Position numbers and translations under genes: made by a program. Shown piece by piece: positions 1 to 10,343 of a stretch of DNA of 64,000 bases. The notes below the pieces were generated by a model. That model saw nothing but the letters and a program-made list of their open reading frames with translations, did not search any database and was not told the DNA's origin. The stretch lies in the NCBI RefSeq assembly GCF_003711105.1, contig NZ_CP023865.1, positions 2,505,001 to 2,569,000 on the forward strand, written 5' to 3'. The number at the start of each line of letters is the position of its first letter. Position 1 is the first letter of the stretch. The DNA is from Actinoplanes teichomyceticus ATCC 31121. Its GTDB lineage: Bacteria > Actinomycetota > Actinomycetes > Mycobacteriales > Micromonosporaceae.

Positions 1-2178
<2,178 letters not shown>

Positions 2179-2287
2179 TCTATGCTTTATGCTTAGCGTC
2201 CACTGTGTGATTCACAGCAAACGAACAACCATCCCATGCTGCTGTTTGTGGTGTGTGGGTTGCTGGTTGTGGTTTCGCTGATGGCTG

Positions 2288-2404
2288 TTTCGGTGGTCAT
2301 AGCGGAGGGGAAACGCCCGGTTACATTCCGAACCCGGTAGCTAAGCCCTCCAGCGCCGATGGTACTGCACTCGGGAGGGTGTGGGAGAGTAGGACGCCGC
2401 CGGA
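2288..2404 (+). rRNA. rrf: 5S ribosomal RNA
   Basis: A 117-base 5S gene about 110 bases after the 23S gene. It shows the cggtggtcatagcg 5' strand, the central ccgaacccgg loop and the 3' strand gagtaggacgccgcc. The order 23S-5S on the plus strand implies that the 16S gene lies upstream, outside the window. The 23S-5S spacer (2179-2287) holds no tRNA that I can see. Confidence 0.95.
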
Positions 2405-2415
2405 CTTAACGTTGA

Positions 2416-2450
2416 GAAAGGCCCACCCCTGACGGGGTGGGCCTTTCTTC
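2416..2450 (+). terminator. Rho-independent terminator of the rRNA operon
   Basis: A 14-base perfect stem (2416-2429 with 2434-2447) closes a four-base loop. It overlaps a T-rich run ending near 2449. It sits 12 bases after the 5S gene. Confidence 0.9.
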
Positions 2451-2533
2451 GTTTCCACGGAATGGTGGCTCCGCGGGCCCGCGCGCGACCGTGACACATG
2501 GCGGTCGGCCGAGTTCAGCGGCGGTCGGCGGTA

Positions 2534-2695
2534 AATGCGGTTGGGCGCGCGGTTCGACGGCGGTCGCCGGTAATGCGGTTGGGCGCGCGGTTCGACGGCG
2601 GCCGCCGGTAATGCGGTTGGGCGCGCGGTTCGACGGCGGCCGCCGGTAATGCGGTTGGGCGCGCGGTTCGACGGCGGCCGCCGGGAATGCGGTTC
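2534..2695. repeat. 38-base tandem repeat, four copies plus a partial fifth
   Basis: Copies begin at 2534, 2572, 2610 and 2648, with a diverging fifth at 2686. Copies are nearly identical (core ggttgggcgcgcggttcga). The array lies between the rRNA terminator and the end of the CBS-domain gene. The period is not a multiple of three, so the array is not a conserved coding repeat. Confidence 0.9.
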
Positions 2696-2703
2696 GGCCG
2701 GCG

Positions 2704-3141
2704 TCAGTGGCGGTCGCCGGTGATGTAGTCGGCGAGGGTGCTGCGTTCGGTCTCCAGCTCGTCGATCCGGTTCTTCACCACGTCACCGATGCTGACGACG
2801 CCGGACAGGCGGCCGTCGACGAGCACCGGCACGTGCCGGAAGCGGCGTTCGGTCATGAGCCGGGCCACGTCCTCCAGCTGCGCATCCGGCGCGACCGTCC
2901 GGACCTGGGTCGTGTGAATGGTGCTGACGGGTTCGGTCAGCACTGCCGGACCGCGGTCGGCCAGGGCCCGGACGACGTCCCGCTCACTCACGATGCCCTC
3001 CACCGTCACCCCGTCCCGTGACACCACTACGGCGCCGATCCGGTGGCGTGCCAGCTCGCCGACCAGCCCCTCCACCGACATGTCCGGCGCCACCGTCACC
3101 ACCGCGTCGCCTTTGACGCGAAGAATGTCTCTGATCCGCAT
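2704..3141 (-). CDS. CBS domain-containing protein
   Basis: A 145-residue protein made almost entirely of two CBS motifs (roughly residues 8-62 and 76-130). CBS pairs form a Bateman module that binds adenosine nucleotides or S-adenosylmethionine and senses energy state. Visible marks are RIGAVVVSRDG, GIVSERDVVRAL, RFRHVPVLVDGRLSGVVSI and a short acidic C-terminal helix. Length and layout match the stand-alone CBS proteins common in actinomycetes. No catalytic domain is attached, so the partner is unknown. The gene is alone; its 3' end borders the 38-base repeat array. Family assignment is secure, physiological role is not. Confidence 0.9.
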   Translation of the reverse strand: MRIRDILRVKGDAVVTVAPDMSVEGLVGELARHRIGAVVVSRDGVTVEGIVSERDVVRALADRGPAVLTEPVSTIHTTQVRTVAPDAQLEDVARLMTERRFRHVPVLVDGRLSGVVSIGDVVKNRIDELETERSTLADYITGDRH

Positions 3142-4220
3142 CGCCCCTCCTGTACCGGTCGGCCCCCGTGCTCCCCTCTATCCCTTCCTGCCTTCTATGC
3201 CGAAAACCGACCCCGCAAGTCAAGGCCCTTCGGCGTACGTCGAAGCCGCGGCCCACCGGGCGGTCTCCCACTCATGGAGACTATCGCCGGTCCCTCGATG
3301 GGCGGACTGTCATCTGAAATCCTGCTATAGCACCACGGCTGGATGCCGGTCAATCGACTGTTGACCAACGTGCGGCCGGAAGGACCATCTGAGTGCTCAT
3401 CGAGCCTCGCGGCAAATATGGCACTCGGACAGGTCACGTTCCGAAGAGGTTTCCAGGCATCGGCGTCCCGCGACGATCAACCGATTGCCGATACGTCCCT
3501 GTCCCGCGGCGATCAGCGGAACACCGATACGCCCCTCCCGGGTGGCACCCCGGTCACGGGCCCGGATGGCGCGCGATCTCCGTGCGCGATGCCGGGCCGG
3601 GTGGTGCAGCGGACGCGGGTTGCGGCGCCATGCCGGGTGGCGTGGCGCAGGGCGGCGCAGCGGAGGGCGGGCGTGATGCCGGCCGCGCCCGGTCTGCGGG
3701 TGTGGCGCCATGCCGGGTGGCGTGGCTGAGGGCGGGCGTGATGCCGGCCGCGCCCGGTCTGCGGGTGTGGCGCCATGCCGGGTGGCGTGGCCGAGGGCGG
3801 GCGCTGGTGCCGTCGGTGCGCCGGTCTTACGGGGGGCGGCGTCGCCGCGGGTGGCGCAGCCGGGGCCGGGCGTGGTGCCGGGGGCGTCCGGTCTGCGCGC
3901 CGGGCACTATGCCGGGTGGCGCAGCGGCGTGCGCGGAGCCACGGGTGCGGCGTCGCCGCGGGTGGCGCACCTTCAGCGAGCGTTGTTTCGTGACCGGCGG
4001 CGTACCGTGCGGTGGGCGCGGTGCCGTGAGGGCGGTGCACCGTTCAGTGCGGCGGTGTCGTGAGGGCGGCGGTGTGGCGCCGTGACGGCGCGCGGCCGGC
4101 TCACGTCCTGGCCAGGACGGTTCGGCGAGCGGCCGTCGCGCATCCGGCGTCGACCCGGCGTATGCGGTCGGCGGCTGTGTCGACGTGCGCCTCAGGCGAT
4201 GGAGGAGAGCGGGGGAGAGG
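3142..4220. other. Non-coding, low-complexity region
   Basis: About 1.1 kb without a convincing gene. Positions 3240-3480 are relatively AT-rich and may hold the CBS gene promoter. From 3580 onward the sequence is built from degenerate repeats of a gccgggtggcg-type motif. Long open frames exist in several phases (for example 3393-4085 plus strand), but their products are compositionally biased Arg/Ala/Gly strings without a recognisable domain. Confidence 0.7.
3664..3802. repeat. 65-base tandem repeat, two copies plus partial third
   Basis: The same point of the unit recurs at 3664, 3729 and 3794, a 65-base period. The first two copies are almost identical over their length; shorter derivatives of the gccatgccgggtggcg motif extend on both sides. 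Confidence 0.85.
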
Positions 4221-4754
4221 ATGGCGGACGTGTCTGACGGCAGGGTGGTGCGGCAGTTGGAGGCGATCGCCGAGGTGGTCGAGGTCAGCGGGCGGTTGGG
4301 CGTCACGGCCTGGTTGCGTGGTGGGTGGGCGATGGACTTCTTCCTCGGTGAGCTGACCCGCCCGCACGTAGACATCGACTGGTTCGTCTGGGATGACCAG
4401 GCGGCACGCCTGGCGGAGGCTCTGGTCGCCCGCGGCTGGGCGCTCGAGGCAGAGCCGCCGCACGACCGGCAGATGGATCTGAGCATGAGGGATGTCGAGC
4501 AGAGCCTGACGCTTCTGGGCCGTGACGAGTCCGGGAATCCGGTGGTTCCGGCCGGGCCGTGGGCCGGCGCGCCGTGGCCGGAGACCATGCTCGACGGTCC
4601 GCCGCGCACTCTGGCCGGCATCACCTGCCGGATCATCGCCCCGGAAGCGCAGATCGAGATCAAGCGGATGCTGCCGGTCTGGAATCCGGCCCTCCCGCGC
4701 CGCCCGAAGGACGCCACCGACATCGCCCGCCTCGAGGCTGCCCTGCGCCGCTGA
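4221..4754 (+). CDS. Aminoglycoside adenylyltransferase-like nucleotidyltransferase
   Basis: A 177-residue protein with the nucleotidyltransferase signature LRGGWAMDFFLGELTR followed by HVDIDWFV. This matches the ANT(2'')-like family, which adenylylates small-molecule hydroxyls such as those of aminoglycosides. The GG pair and DID acids would bind Mg-ATP. The C-terminal half carries EAQIEIKRMLP and a dispersed basic tail typical of the family. The start at 4221 is chosen because a purine-rich ribosome-binding stretch (4201-4220) precedes it; an in-frame ATG at 4185 lacks one. The gene stands alone. Family members in soil actinomycetes are often of unknown substrate, so resistance activity is only a possibility. 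Confidence 0.75.
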   Translation: MADVSDGRVVRQLEAIAEVVEVSGRLGVTAWLRGGWAMDFFLGELTRPHVDIDWFVWDDQAARLAEALVARGWALEAEPPHDRQMDLSMRDVEQSLTLLGRDESGNPVVPAGPWAGAPWPETMLDGPPRTLAGITCRIIAPEAQIEIKRMLPVWNPALPRRPKDATDIARLEAALRR

Positions 4755-4940
4755 CCCCCTTGTGCGTGCCGAAGGCGCTGACCGGCTGCCGTCCGAGGCG
4801 GCGCGGCGCCTGGTCGCGGGCGGCGCGGGCGCCGCGTCGCGGGAGGGTGGGCGATACCGGTCAGGGCAGTGTGGACGCGCCTCGCCAGGCGGCGTGGACG
4901 CCGCCGCCCCGCCGGGCGGCGGCGTCGGTGGGAGCGGAGG

Positions 4941-5183
4941 TCAGCGGCGGCGGATGGCCGAGCGCCAGCCGGACGGCACCGGCTTGGTGGTGCGTTTGCG
5001 GAGGAGGAACAGGGCTGCGGCGGCGCCGGCGAGGGCCAGCAGGCCGGCGGCGGGTTTGCGGTGAGTGGACACCGCCTGGGCGGGACGGGACGTGCGGACC
5101 GTGGTCACCGCCTGCCGCAGGCGCGACGGTGACGAGTCCGGGTCCATGTCGGTACGGACCTGCTCGGGTGCGTTGGTGGTCAT
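4941..5183 (-). CDS. Small single-pass membrane protein
   Basis: An 80-residue hypothetical protein. A polar N-terminal part of about 45 residues precedes one hydrophobic segment (AAGLLALAGAAAALFLL, about residues 46-62) followed at once by RKRTT and a basic tail, which suggests the C-terminus stays in the cytoplasm. A plausible ribosome-binding site (gaggttgagcg) lies just upstream. No family was recognised. Small proteins of this kind with one transmembrane segment and a basic tail are common in actinomycetes. Confidence 0.55.
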   Translation of the reverse strand: MTTNAPEQVRTDMDPDSSPSRLRQAVTTVRTSRPAQAVSTHRKPAAGLLALAGAAAALFLLRKRTTKPVPSGWRSAIRRR

Positions 5184-5346
5184 CGCTCAACCTCTCAGGA
5201 GGGGGTGCGTGCTATGCCCGGCTTTATGCCCCTTGGTGGCGTGGTTTCAACCCGTGCTGTGACTGAAGTTAATCGGAGAGTGACGTCAGCGTTGTCCGCG
5301 AACTGACAGACTCCGTGTCCGAAACGGGTGAAGCGGGAAAACCGGG

Positions 5347-6231
5347 TCAAGCGTCGAGTGGCACGTGCCCGGAGATCACCGCGTCCGGCCAGCCGGCGGG
5401 GATACGTTCGAGGACGCCACCGGCGAAGACCTCACGCAGCCCGAGCGGCTTCAGGTGCACGTAGCCGATGTGGCAGTCGCAGATCGCGTTCACGCAGGTT
5501 CGCGGGCGCAGCGCGGCACGCCACGTACCGTCGTACAGATTTCCGATCTCCTCCTGGACGAAGTGACAGCGCCGCACCGTGCCGTCACCGCGCACCGAGA
5601 TGGCCGTCTCCCCGGCGTGGCAGGGGCGGTCCAGCGACAGGTGGGGTCGCACGCTGTAGCCGAACAGCGGGTCGAGCGCGGTCCACCGCGCCTCCTCCTC
5701 GGGCGTGTACCGCCGGCCCTCGGCGGCGTTGACCCACACGTACACCCGCTCCGGAAGCGCGGCGCGCAGCGCGCGCGCCTCGTCGAGGTGTTCCGGAAGG
5801 CCGACCACCCCCACCGAGAAGCGCACGCCCATCCGCAGCAGCGCCGCGCAGCGGGCCAGGAACCGCTCCCGGGTGACCTGGCCCGGGTGATAGGTCGCCC
5901 AGAGCGCGGCGGTCGCCGGGTCGGCCGCGGCCAGCCAGTCCGGCCGGGCCGCCAGGTTCGTCTGGATCGCCACCCGCTCGACGTGCGGCAGATGCGACAG
6001 CGACACCATCGCGTCGCGGTACCAGCTGCGGGTCAGCCCCTCGCCCCACGGGGTGAAGAGCACCGACAGGCGTACGTCGGTGGTCGCGGCCACCCAGCCG
6101 GTGAAGCGCTCCAGCGCGGCGCGGTCCTCCCGCAGCAGCCCGGGCGGATCGTGCCGCTTCGCGAACGGGCAGTACGGGCAGTCGTAGTTGCAGCTCGCGA
6201 GCGGTCCGCGATAGAGCACGGCGAGCTTCAT
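5347..6231 (-). CDS. STM4011-family radical SAM protein
   Basis: A 294-residue radical SAM enzyme and the last gene of a seven-gene operon. The 4Fe-4S motif CxxxCxxC is present as C14, C18 and C21 (CNYDCPYC), beginning unusually close to the N-terminus. After the core domain, a second cysteine set (RPCHAG, RRCHF, then CVNAICDCH) looks like a SPASM/Twitch-type auxiliary cluster. Enzymes with that extension often modify peptides or proteins. The ATG overlaps the stop codon of the STM4012-type gene (ATGA at 6228-6231), implying translational coupling. The family name comes from Salmonella locus STM4011; to my knowledge the reaction is not established. The domain assignment is firm, the substrate unknown. 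Confidence 0.88.
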   Translation of the reverse strand: MKLAVLYRGPLASCNYDCPYCPFAKRHDPPGLLREDRAALERFTGWVAATTDVRLSVLFTPWGEGLTRSWYRDAMVSLSHLPHVERVAIQTNLAARPDWLAAADPATAALWATYHPGQVTRERFLARCAALLRMGVRFSVGVVGLPEHLDEARALRAALPERVYVWVNAAEGRRYTPEEEARWTALDPLFGYSVRPHLSLDRPCHAGETAISVRGDGTVRRCHFVQEEIGNLYDGTWRAALRPRTCVNAICDCHIGYVHLKPLGLREVFAGGVLERIPAGWPDAVISGHVPLDA

Positions 6232-7532
6232 CGAGCCTGGTACCCGGCCATCGCCCGGCGTACGTCGGCGGAGGTGAGCCAGGGGCCGACGGCGTCCGAG
6301 CGTTCCAGCCCGGCGGCGGTCAGGCGCAGCCCGCCGGGCTCCGCCCATCCGGCCTCGACCAGCCGGGCCAGCTGTGGGAAGTCCGCCGCCGGGTCGCTGG
6401 CGAACCTTTCCCGGTACGCCGCCGCGGGCACCCCGTCCACCCGCAGCAGCGACTTGATCAGCCACCGCCGCCGCTGCTCGGCCTCGTCCAGCGCGAAGCC
6501 CACCTCGGCGAACGCGAAGTCGTCCGGCGGCCGGGACAGGTAGTCGTCGAGCACCGCCCGGACCTGGCCCACCGAGACCGCGTAGTCGAACGAGTAGTGC
6601 AGCCGCCGGGTGTACGAGCGCGCCCCACAGCCGATCCCGACCATCCCGTCGTCCTGGCAGCAGTAGTCCGGTCCGTCGTCGGCGACCGTGGGCAGCCGGA
6701 ACTGCCGCATCGACTCCTGCCGGTAGCCGGCGGCCAGCAGCGCCTCGCGGCCCTGGCGGTAGAGCGCCAACCGCTGCGCGTCCCAGTCCGAGCGGGTGAC
6801 GGCGCGGCGGCCCAACCCGGTCAGCGGGCGTACGTACAGCGGGTAGAGGAATACCTCCTCGGGGCGCCAGGCCAGCGCGGCGTCCAGGCTGAACTGCCAG
6901 GACCGCGGGGTCTGGCCGTCGATGCCGTAGATCAGGTCGAGGTTGAGCACCGGCACCCGGGCGTCCCGGATCGCGCCGAGCGCCCGCTCCACGTCGGCGC
7001 GGCGCTGCGGACGGCCGGCCGCGCGGGACTCCGCGTCGAGGAAGCTCTGCACGCCGATGCTGACCCGGGTCGTGCCGTGCGCGGTGAGCACGCTCAGCCG
7101 GTCCGGGGTGGCGGTGGCCGGTGACGTCTCCACCGACAGCGGCGCCCCGGGCAACCGCGCGCCGAGCACGGTGGTGCAGATGTCGAACAGCTCGGCCAGC
7201 TCGCCCGCCTCCAGATGGGTCGGGGTGCCGCCGCCGAACGCGGCCCGGGCGAACGCCGCGTCCCCGACCGCGTCGCGCACCCGGGCGGCCTGGTGGCGCA
7301 GCTGGGCGAGATAGGCGGTGACCTGCTCGGCGGGAGCGTTGGCCCGGGTGAACAGGTTGCAGAAGCCGCATCGCATCTCGCAGAACGGCACGTGCACGTA
7401 GAGGAAGAGCGCGTCGACCGCCTCGTCACGCCACACGTCGGCCAGCGCGGGGCGCGGGCGCAGCGGGCGGTACGACGTCTTGTGCGGGTACGCGTACAGA
7501 TAGGCCTGGTAGGGGGAACCGTCGATCATCAT
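6228..7532 (-). CDS. STM4012-family radical SAM protein (HemN-like)
   Basis: A 434-residue radical SAM protein resembling the HemN/HemW group. The cluster motif is C51, C55 and C58 (FCEMRCGFC), followed by the SAM-binding GGGTP motif and the SIGVQSF stretch typical of that group. A C-terminal winged-helix-like region ends in SADVRRAMAGYQ. It is not a plain HemW because its partners are those of the STM4011-STM4015 set. Of two adjacent ATGs (7532 and 7529) the first is used here; it overlaps the stop of the upstream hydrolase gene in an ATGA. The protein probably generates a 5'-deoxyadenosyl radical for an unknown modification shared with its cluster partners. Confidence 0.88.
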   Translation of the reverse strand: MMIDGSPYQAYLYAYPHKTSYRPLRPRPALADVWRDEAVDALFLYVHVPFCEMRCGFCNLFTRANAPAEQVTAYLAQLRHQAARVRDAVGDAAFARAAFGGGTPTHLEAGELAELFDICTTVLGARLPGAPLSVETSPATATPDRLSVLTAHGTTRVSIGVQSFLDAESRAAGRPQRRADVERALGAIRDARVPVLNLDLIYGIDGQTPRSWQFSLDAALAWRPEEVFLYPLYVRPLTGLGRRAVTRSDWDAQRLALYRQGREALLAAGYRQESMRQFRLPTVADDGPDYCCQDDGMVGIGCGARSYTRRLHYSFDYAVSVGQVRAVLDDYLSRPPDDFAFAEVGFALDEAEQRRRWLIKSLLRVDGVPAAAYRERFASDPAADFPQLARLVEAGWAEPGGLRLTAAGLERSDAVGPWLTSADVRRAMAGYQAR

Positions 7533-8329
7533 GCTCCCGGGGTCAGCACGAACTGGGCGTACGGCACGGTCCACACCACCTCGTGACCGACCCGGTGTCC
7601 GGTGTGGCCGTCCTCGCCGTACGCCGTGCCGTGGTCCGCGCAGACGATCGTGAACACCGGCCGGTCCCGCCCGCTGACCAGCTGGAACAGGCGGTCGATG
7701 CGGCTGTCGACGTACTCCAGGGCGGCCGCGTGGCTGTCCCGGCTGTCGGTGGCGGCGCCGGGCAGGTAGTGCCGGTTGGGCTGGTGCAGGGCGGCCACGT
7801 TGAGGAAGGTGAACAGCGGCTGCCCGGCCGGCAGCGCGCCGAGCGACGCCTCCAGGCGCCGCAGCTGGGCGCCGAGGCAGTCCGGCGCGGTCACCCCGAA
7901 CTCCGGTTCCCAGTGCGCCTCGGCGAACAGGCCGGGCAGCACCCGGCCGAGCGCGCCGCGCTGGTTGAAGAAGCCGACCCCGCCCAGGCAGAGCGTGTGG
8001 TAGCCGGCCCCGGCGAGCGCGGTGGGCAGGTCCGGCGCGTCGAACACCCAGGTGTCCGGCCCGGACGTCGTGCTGCCGGGGAACGCGGCGGCGTAGAGCC
8101 GCTCGTGGTCGCCCGGGGAGTCGGGGGTGGGCAGGAACCCGGCGAAGAACGCGTGGTGGGCGGCGTAGGTGAAGCTGGCCGGGGAGTGCCGCCGCTCCCA
8201 GCGGCCGCCCGGCAGCACCCGGGACAGGTGCGGCGTGCGGCCGGTCGCGGCCAGCTCGGCGGCCACGTCGTAGCGCAACGTGTCCAGGGTGACCAGGAGG
8301 ATGTCGTGGCTGCCGATCAGCGAACGCAC
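7529..8329 (-). CDS. STM4013/SEN3800-family hydrolase (alkaline phosphatase superfamily)
   Basis: A 266-residue protein with the alkaline-phosphatase/sulfatase fold. The N-terminal metal site and nucleophile region read DILLVTLDTLRYD; the C-terminal metal ligands are ADHG and HTGHRVGHE. The fold usually hydrolyses phosphate or sulfate esters or transfers phospho-groups. A GTG start at 8329 is chosen because a gggagg ribosome-binding site lies 6-7 bases upstream and translation begins directly before the conserved core. This gives a 13-base overlap with the ATP-grasp gene. Longer in-frame readings upstream are shadows of that gene. Part of the STM4011-STM4015 set; substrate unknown. Confidence 0.85.
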   Translation of the reverse strand: MRSLIGSHDILLVTLDTLRYDVAAELAATGRTPHLSRVLPGGRWERRHSPASFTYAAHHAFFAGFLPTPDSPGDHERLYAAAFPGSTTSGPDTWVFDAPDLPTALAGAGYHTLCLGGVGFFNQRGALGRVLPGLFAEAHWEPEFGVTAPDCLGAQLRRLEASLGALPAGQPLFTFLNVAALHQPNRHYLPGAATDSRDSHAAALEYVDSRIDRLFQLVSGRDRPVFTIVCADHGTAYGEDGHTGHRVGHEVVWTVPYAQFVLTPGA

Positions 8330-9387
8330 GCGGCCTCCCGGTGCCGCTGCCAGCGGCCGCTGACCAGCGCGTGGATCTGCTCGGCCCAGGTGTCGCGGCC
8401 GTCGTGCCGCACGCCGGGGATCAGGTCGCCGAACGCGTTCACCTCGGCGACCGCGTGTCGCGCCCGGCCGGCCAGGAACATCAGGTCGACGCCGACGTGC
8501 AGGCTGCGCGGGAAGCAGGCGGCCACCCGCTCGCAGGTCTCCATCGCGGCGGTCCAGGCCGCCGGGCCGGTGTGCGCGCGGAACGCGGCCAGGTCGCCGC
8601 GGGCGTTGCCCAGGTGCAGATTGGTCAGCGGGCTGCGGGACGTCCGGACCACCACGTGCGTGGGGCGCCCGGCGATCACCACCACGCGCAGGTCGGCGAC
8701 CCGGTCGCCCAGGCGGGCCTTGGGCAGCCAGCGCTCCACGTGCAGGCCGTCCGGGGCGAGCCGGTCGACGATGGCCGCGATCTGTGGCTCGGTCGTGTAC
8801 CGCCGCAGGCGCAGCGAGTTGAACAGCCCGTCCGGGGTGAGCTCGACCGAGGTGGTGGCCAGCACCCGGCCCGGCCCGACGGCGAACGCCAGCACCCCGG
8901 AGGCGGAGGAGCCGTGCGCCGGTTTGACGAAGACCCGGTGCCACCCCGCGGCGCTCATCGCCTCGCGCAACTGCGGATAGGAGCGCACCGGTGGCAGCGC
9001 CGCGGGCACCGGGATCCCGGCGGCGGACAGCAGCGCGTGGCACCGGCGCTTGTCGCAGAGCACCGCGATGTCGCCGGGGTGGTTGAGCGGGTCGGCCCCG
9101 CCGGACACCGCCCGCGTGGCAGCCGTGACCAGCCCGGCGTACGCGGCGGCCAGGCCGAGGATCTCGCCGTGGCGGGCGGGCCGGTCGCCGCCGCGCAGCA
9201 GGCGATCGACCTGCGCGTCCTCGCCGGGCGAGTCGATGCGCAGCAGCCCGCCGGTGGGCGCCGGGGCCCCGCTCAGCAGCTCCCGCCAGGGCAGCACCCG
9301 CGGCCGGGGCAGGCCGGCCGCCACCGCCGCCCCGACGAAGCCGGCCACCCGGCGGTTCGCCGGGTTGCCGATCACGGACAGCCGCAT
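8317..9387 (-). CDS. STM4014-family ATP-grasp protein
   Basis: A 356-residue protein with an ATP-grasp architecture. It has a divergent N-terminal subdomain (to about residue 110), DKRRCHALLSAAGIPVP, the phosphate-loop-like FVKPAHGSSASGV, a central DLRVVVIAGRP strand and the metal-binding HVGVDLMF and VAEVNAFGDL. ATP-grasp enzymes join a carboxylate to an amine or thiol through an acyl phosphate; RimK-like members act on protein or peptide termini. The gene starts one base after the stop of the first leucine-rich gene and overlaps the hydrolase gene by 13 bases. The fold is visible; the acceptor is unknown. Confidence 0.82.
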   Translation of the reverse strand: MRLSVIGNPANRRVAGFVGAAVAAGLPRPRVLPWRELLSGAPAPTGGLLRIDSPGEDAQVDRLLRGGDRPARHGEILGLAAAYAGLVTAATRAVSGGADPLNHPGDIAVLCDKRRCHALLSAAGIPVPAALPPVRSYPQLREAMSAAGWHRVFVKPAHGSSASGVLAFAVGPGRVLATTSVELTPDGLFNSLRLRRYTTEPQIAAIVDRLAPDGLHVERWLPKARLGDRVADLRVVVIAGRPTHVVVRTSRSPLTNLHLGNARGDLAAFRAHTGPAAWTAAMETCERVAACFPRSLHVGVDLMFLAGRARHAVAEVNAFGDLIPGVRHDGRDTWAEQIHALVSGRWQRHREAACVR

Positions 9388-9388
9388 G

Positions 9389-10336
9389 TCACTCGGCCAC
9401 CGCGGTGTAGCGCTCGGAGAAGTGTTCGCCGCCGGAGTCGTACTCGTCCGGCTCCTGCGGGTCGCCGACGTCGACGCGCACCCCGGGCAGCGCGGCCACC
9501 ACGGCCGCCGCGGTCTGCTCGGACATGTAGTGGAACCGCAGGTTCAGCTCGCGCAGGTGGGTGAGGGGCTGCCCGGCCAGCAGGGCGGCCGCGCCGGCGT
9601 CGCCGAGCGTGCCCATCGACAGGTCGAGCGACTCCAGACGCTGGACCACCGGCGCCCCGGCGAGCGCGGCGGCGATGTCGTCGGCGAACTCGGCGTTGCG
9701 CAGGCCGAGCCGGCGCAGGTTCGGGAAGAGCTCGCCGTCCAGCAGCGGGCGCAGCACGTCGAGCGTGACCCGGCCGCCGTAGTCCGCCACGCCCAGCCAC
9801 AGCTCCAGATCGGTCAGGGCGGGCAACCGGGAGGCGAGCACCGCGCCGGCGAAGTCCGCGCCGAGGCCGCCGCTCTGCACCACCAGCCGGCGCAGGCTGT
9901 CGTGGCGGACCGGGGCGGCGAACCGGAAGTCCTCGCCGCCGCGCACCTGCAGCGTCTCCAGCCGTGGGTAGGCGGTGAGCAGCGGGCTGACGTCGCCCAC
10001 CTTCATCCAGGAGATTTCGCACTCCTCCGCGCCGATGTCACCGAGGAACAGCGAGCGCAGCCGGGGCAGGCGCGGGGCGGCCGCGCAGATCTGCGCGACC
10101 GGCGCGGGGGCGAAGGCGGCGTACCCCCACGAGCCGATCACCAGGGACTCCACGGCCGGGCCGAGGTCGGTCACGAACGCCTCGAACTTGGCGCGGAACT
10201 CCTCGCAGAGCTTGATGTCGACGGAGCCGTCGTAGCCGACGTGGGACACCCGCCACGCGACCGGGCCGGTGGTGTCCTGCGGGTAGTCGACGACCCGGCG
10301 GCCGTCGAAGGAACCGGTGCCGGAGGAGAACGTCAT
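9389..10336 (-). CDS. STM4015-family leucine-rich protein, copy A
   Basis: A 315-residue protein with about six leucine-rich repeats in the middle and C-terminal half (LRRLVVQSGGL, LTDLELWLG, LRRLGLRNAEF, LESLDLSMGTLG, LRELNLRFHYM). It is closely related to its neighbour 10344-11279. Shared blocks are GSWGYAA, RSLFLGDI, CEISWMKVGDVSPLL and GGEDFRF. After the repeats a divergent acidic linker leads to the tail RYTAVAE, which recurs as RYTAVSE in the neighbour. No signal peptide or membrane segment is present. In this operon it may be a scaffold, a recognition protein or the substrate of the radical SAM and ATP-grasp enzymes; none of these roles is shown by sequence alone. Confidence 0.85.
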   Translation of the reverse strand: MTFSSGTGSFDGRRVVDYPQDTTGPVAWRVSHVGYDGSVDIKLCEEFRAKFEAFVTDLGPAVESLVIGSWGYAAFAPAPVAQICAAAPRLPRLRSLFLGDIGAEECEISWMKVGDVSPLLTAYPRLETLQVRGGEDFRFAAPVRHDSLRRLVVQSGGLGADFAGAVLASRLPALTDLELWLGVADYGGRVTLDVLRPLLDGELFPNLRRLGLRNAEFADDIAAALAGAPVVQRLESLDLSMGTLGDAGAAALLAGQPLTHLRELNLRFHYMSEQTAAAVVAALPGVRVDVGDPQEPDEYDSGGEHFSERYTAVAE

Positions 10337-10343
10337 GGCGTGC

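Noticed and set aside
3393..4085. Long plus-strand frame rich in Arg, Ala and Gly
   Set aside because: The product is low-complexity and repeated, with several other frames equally open; no ribosome-binding site or domain.
5347..7371. A 674-residue fusion of the two radical SAM proteins
   Set aside because: The upstream half is out of frame with the STM4012-type protein; the ATGA overlap at 6228-6231 defines two separate genes.
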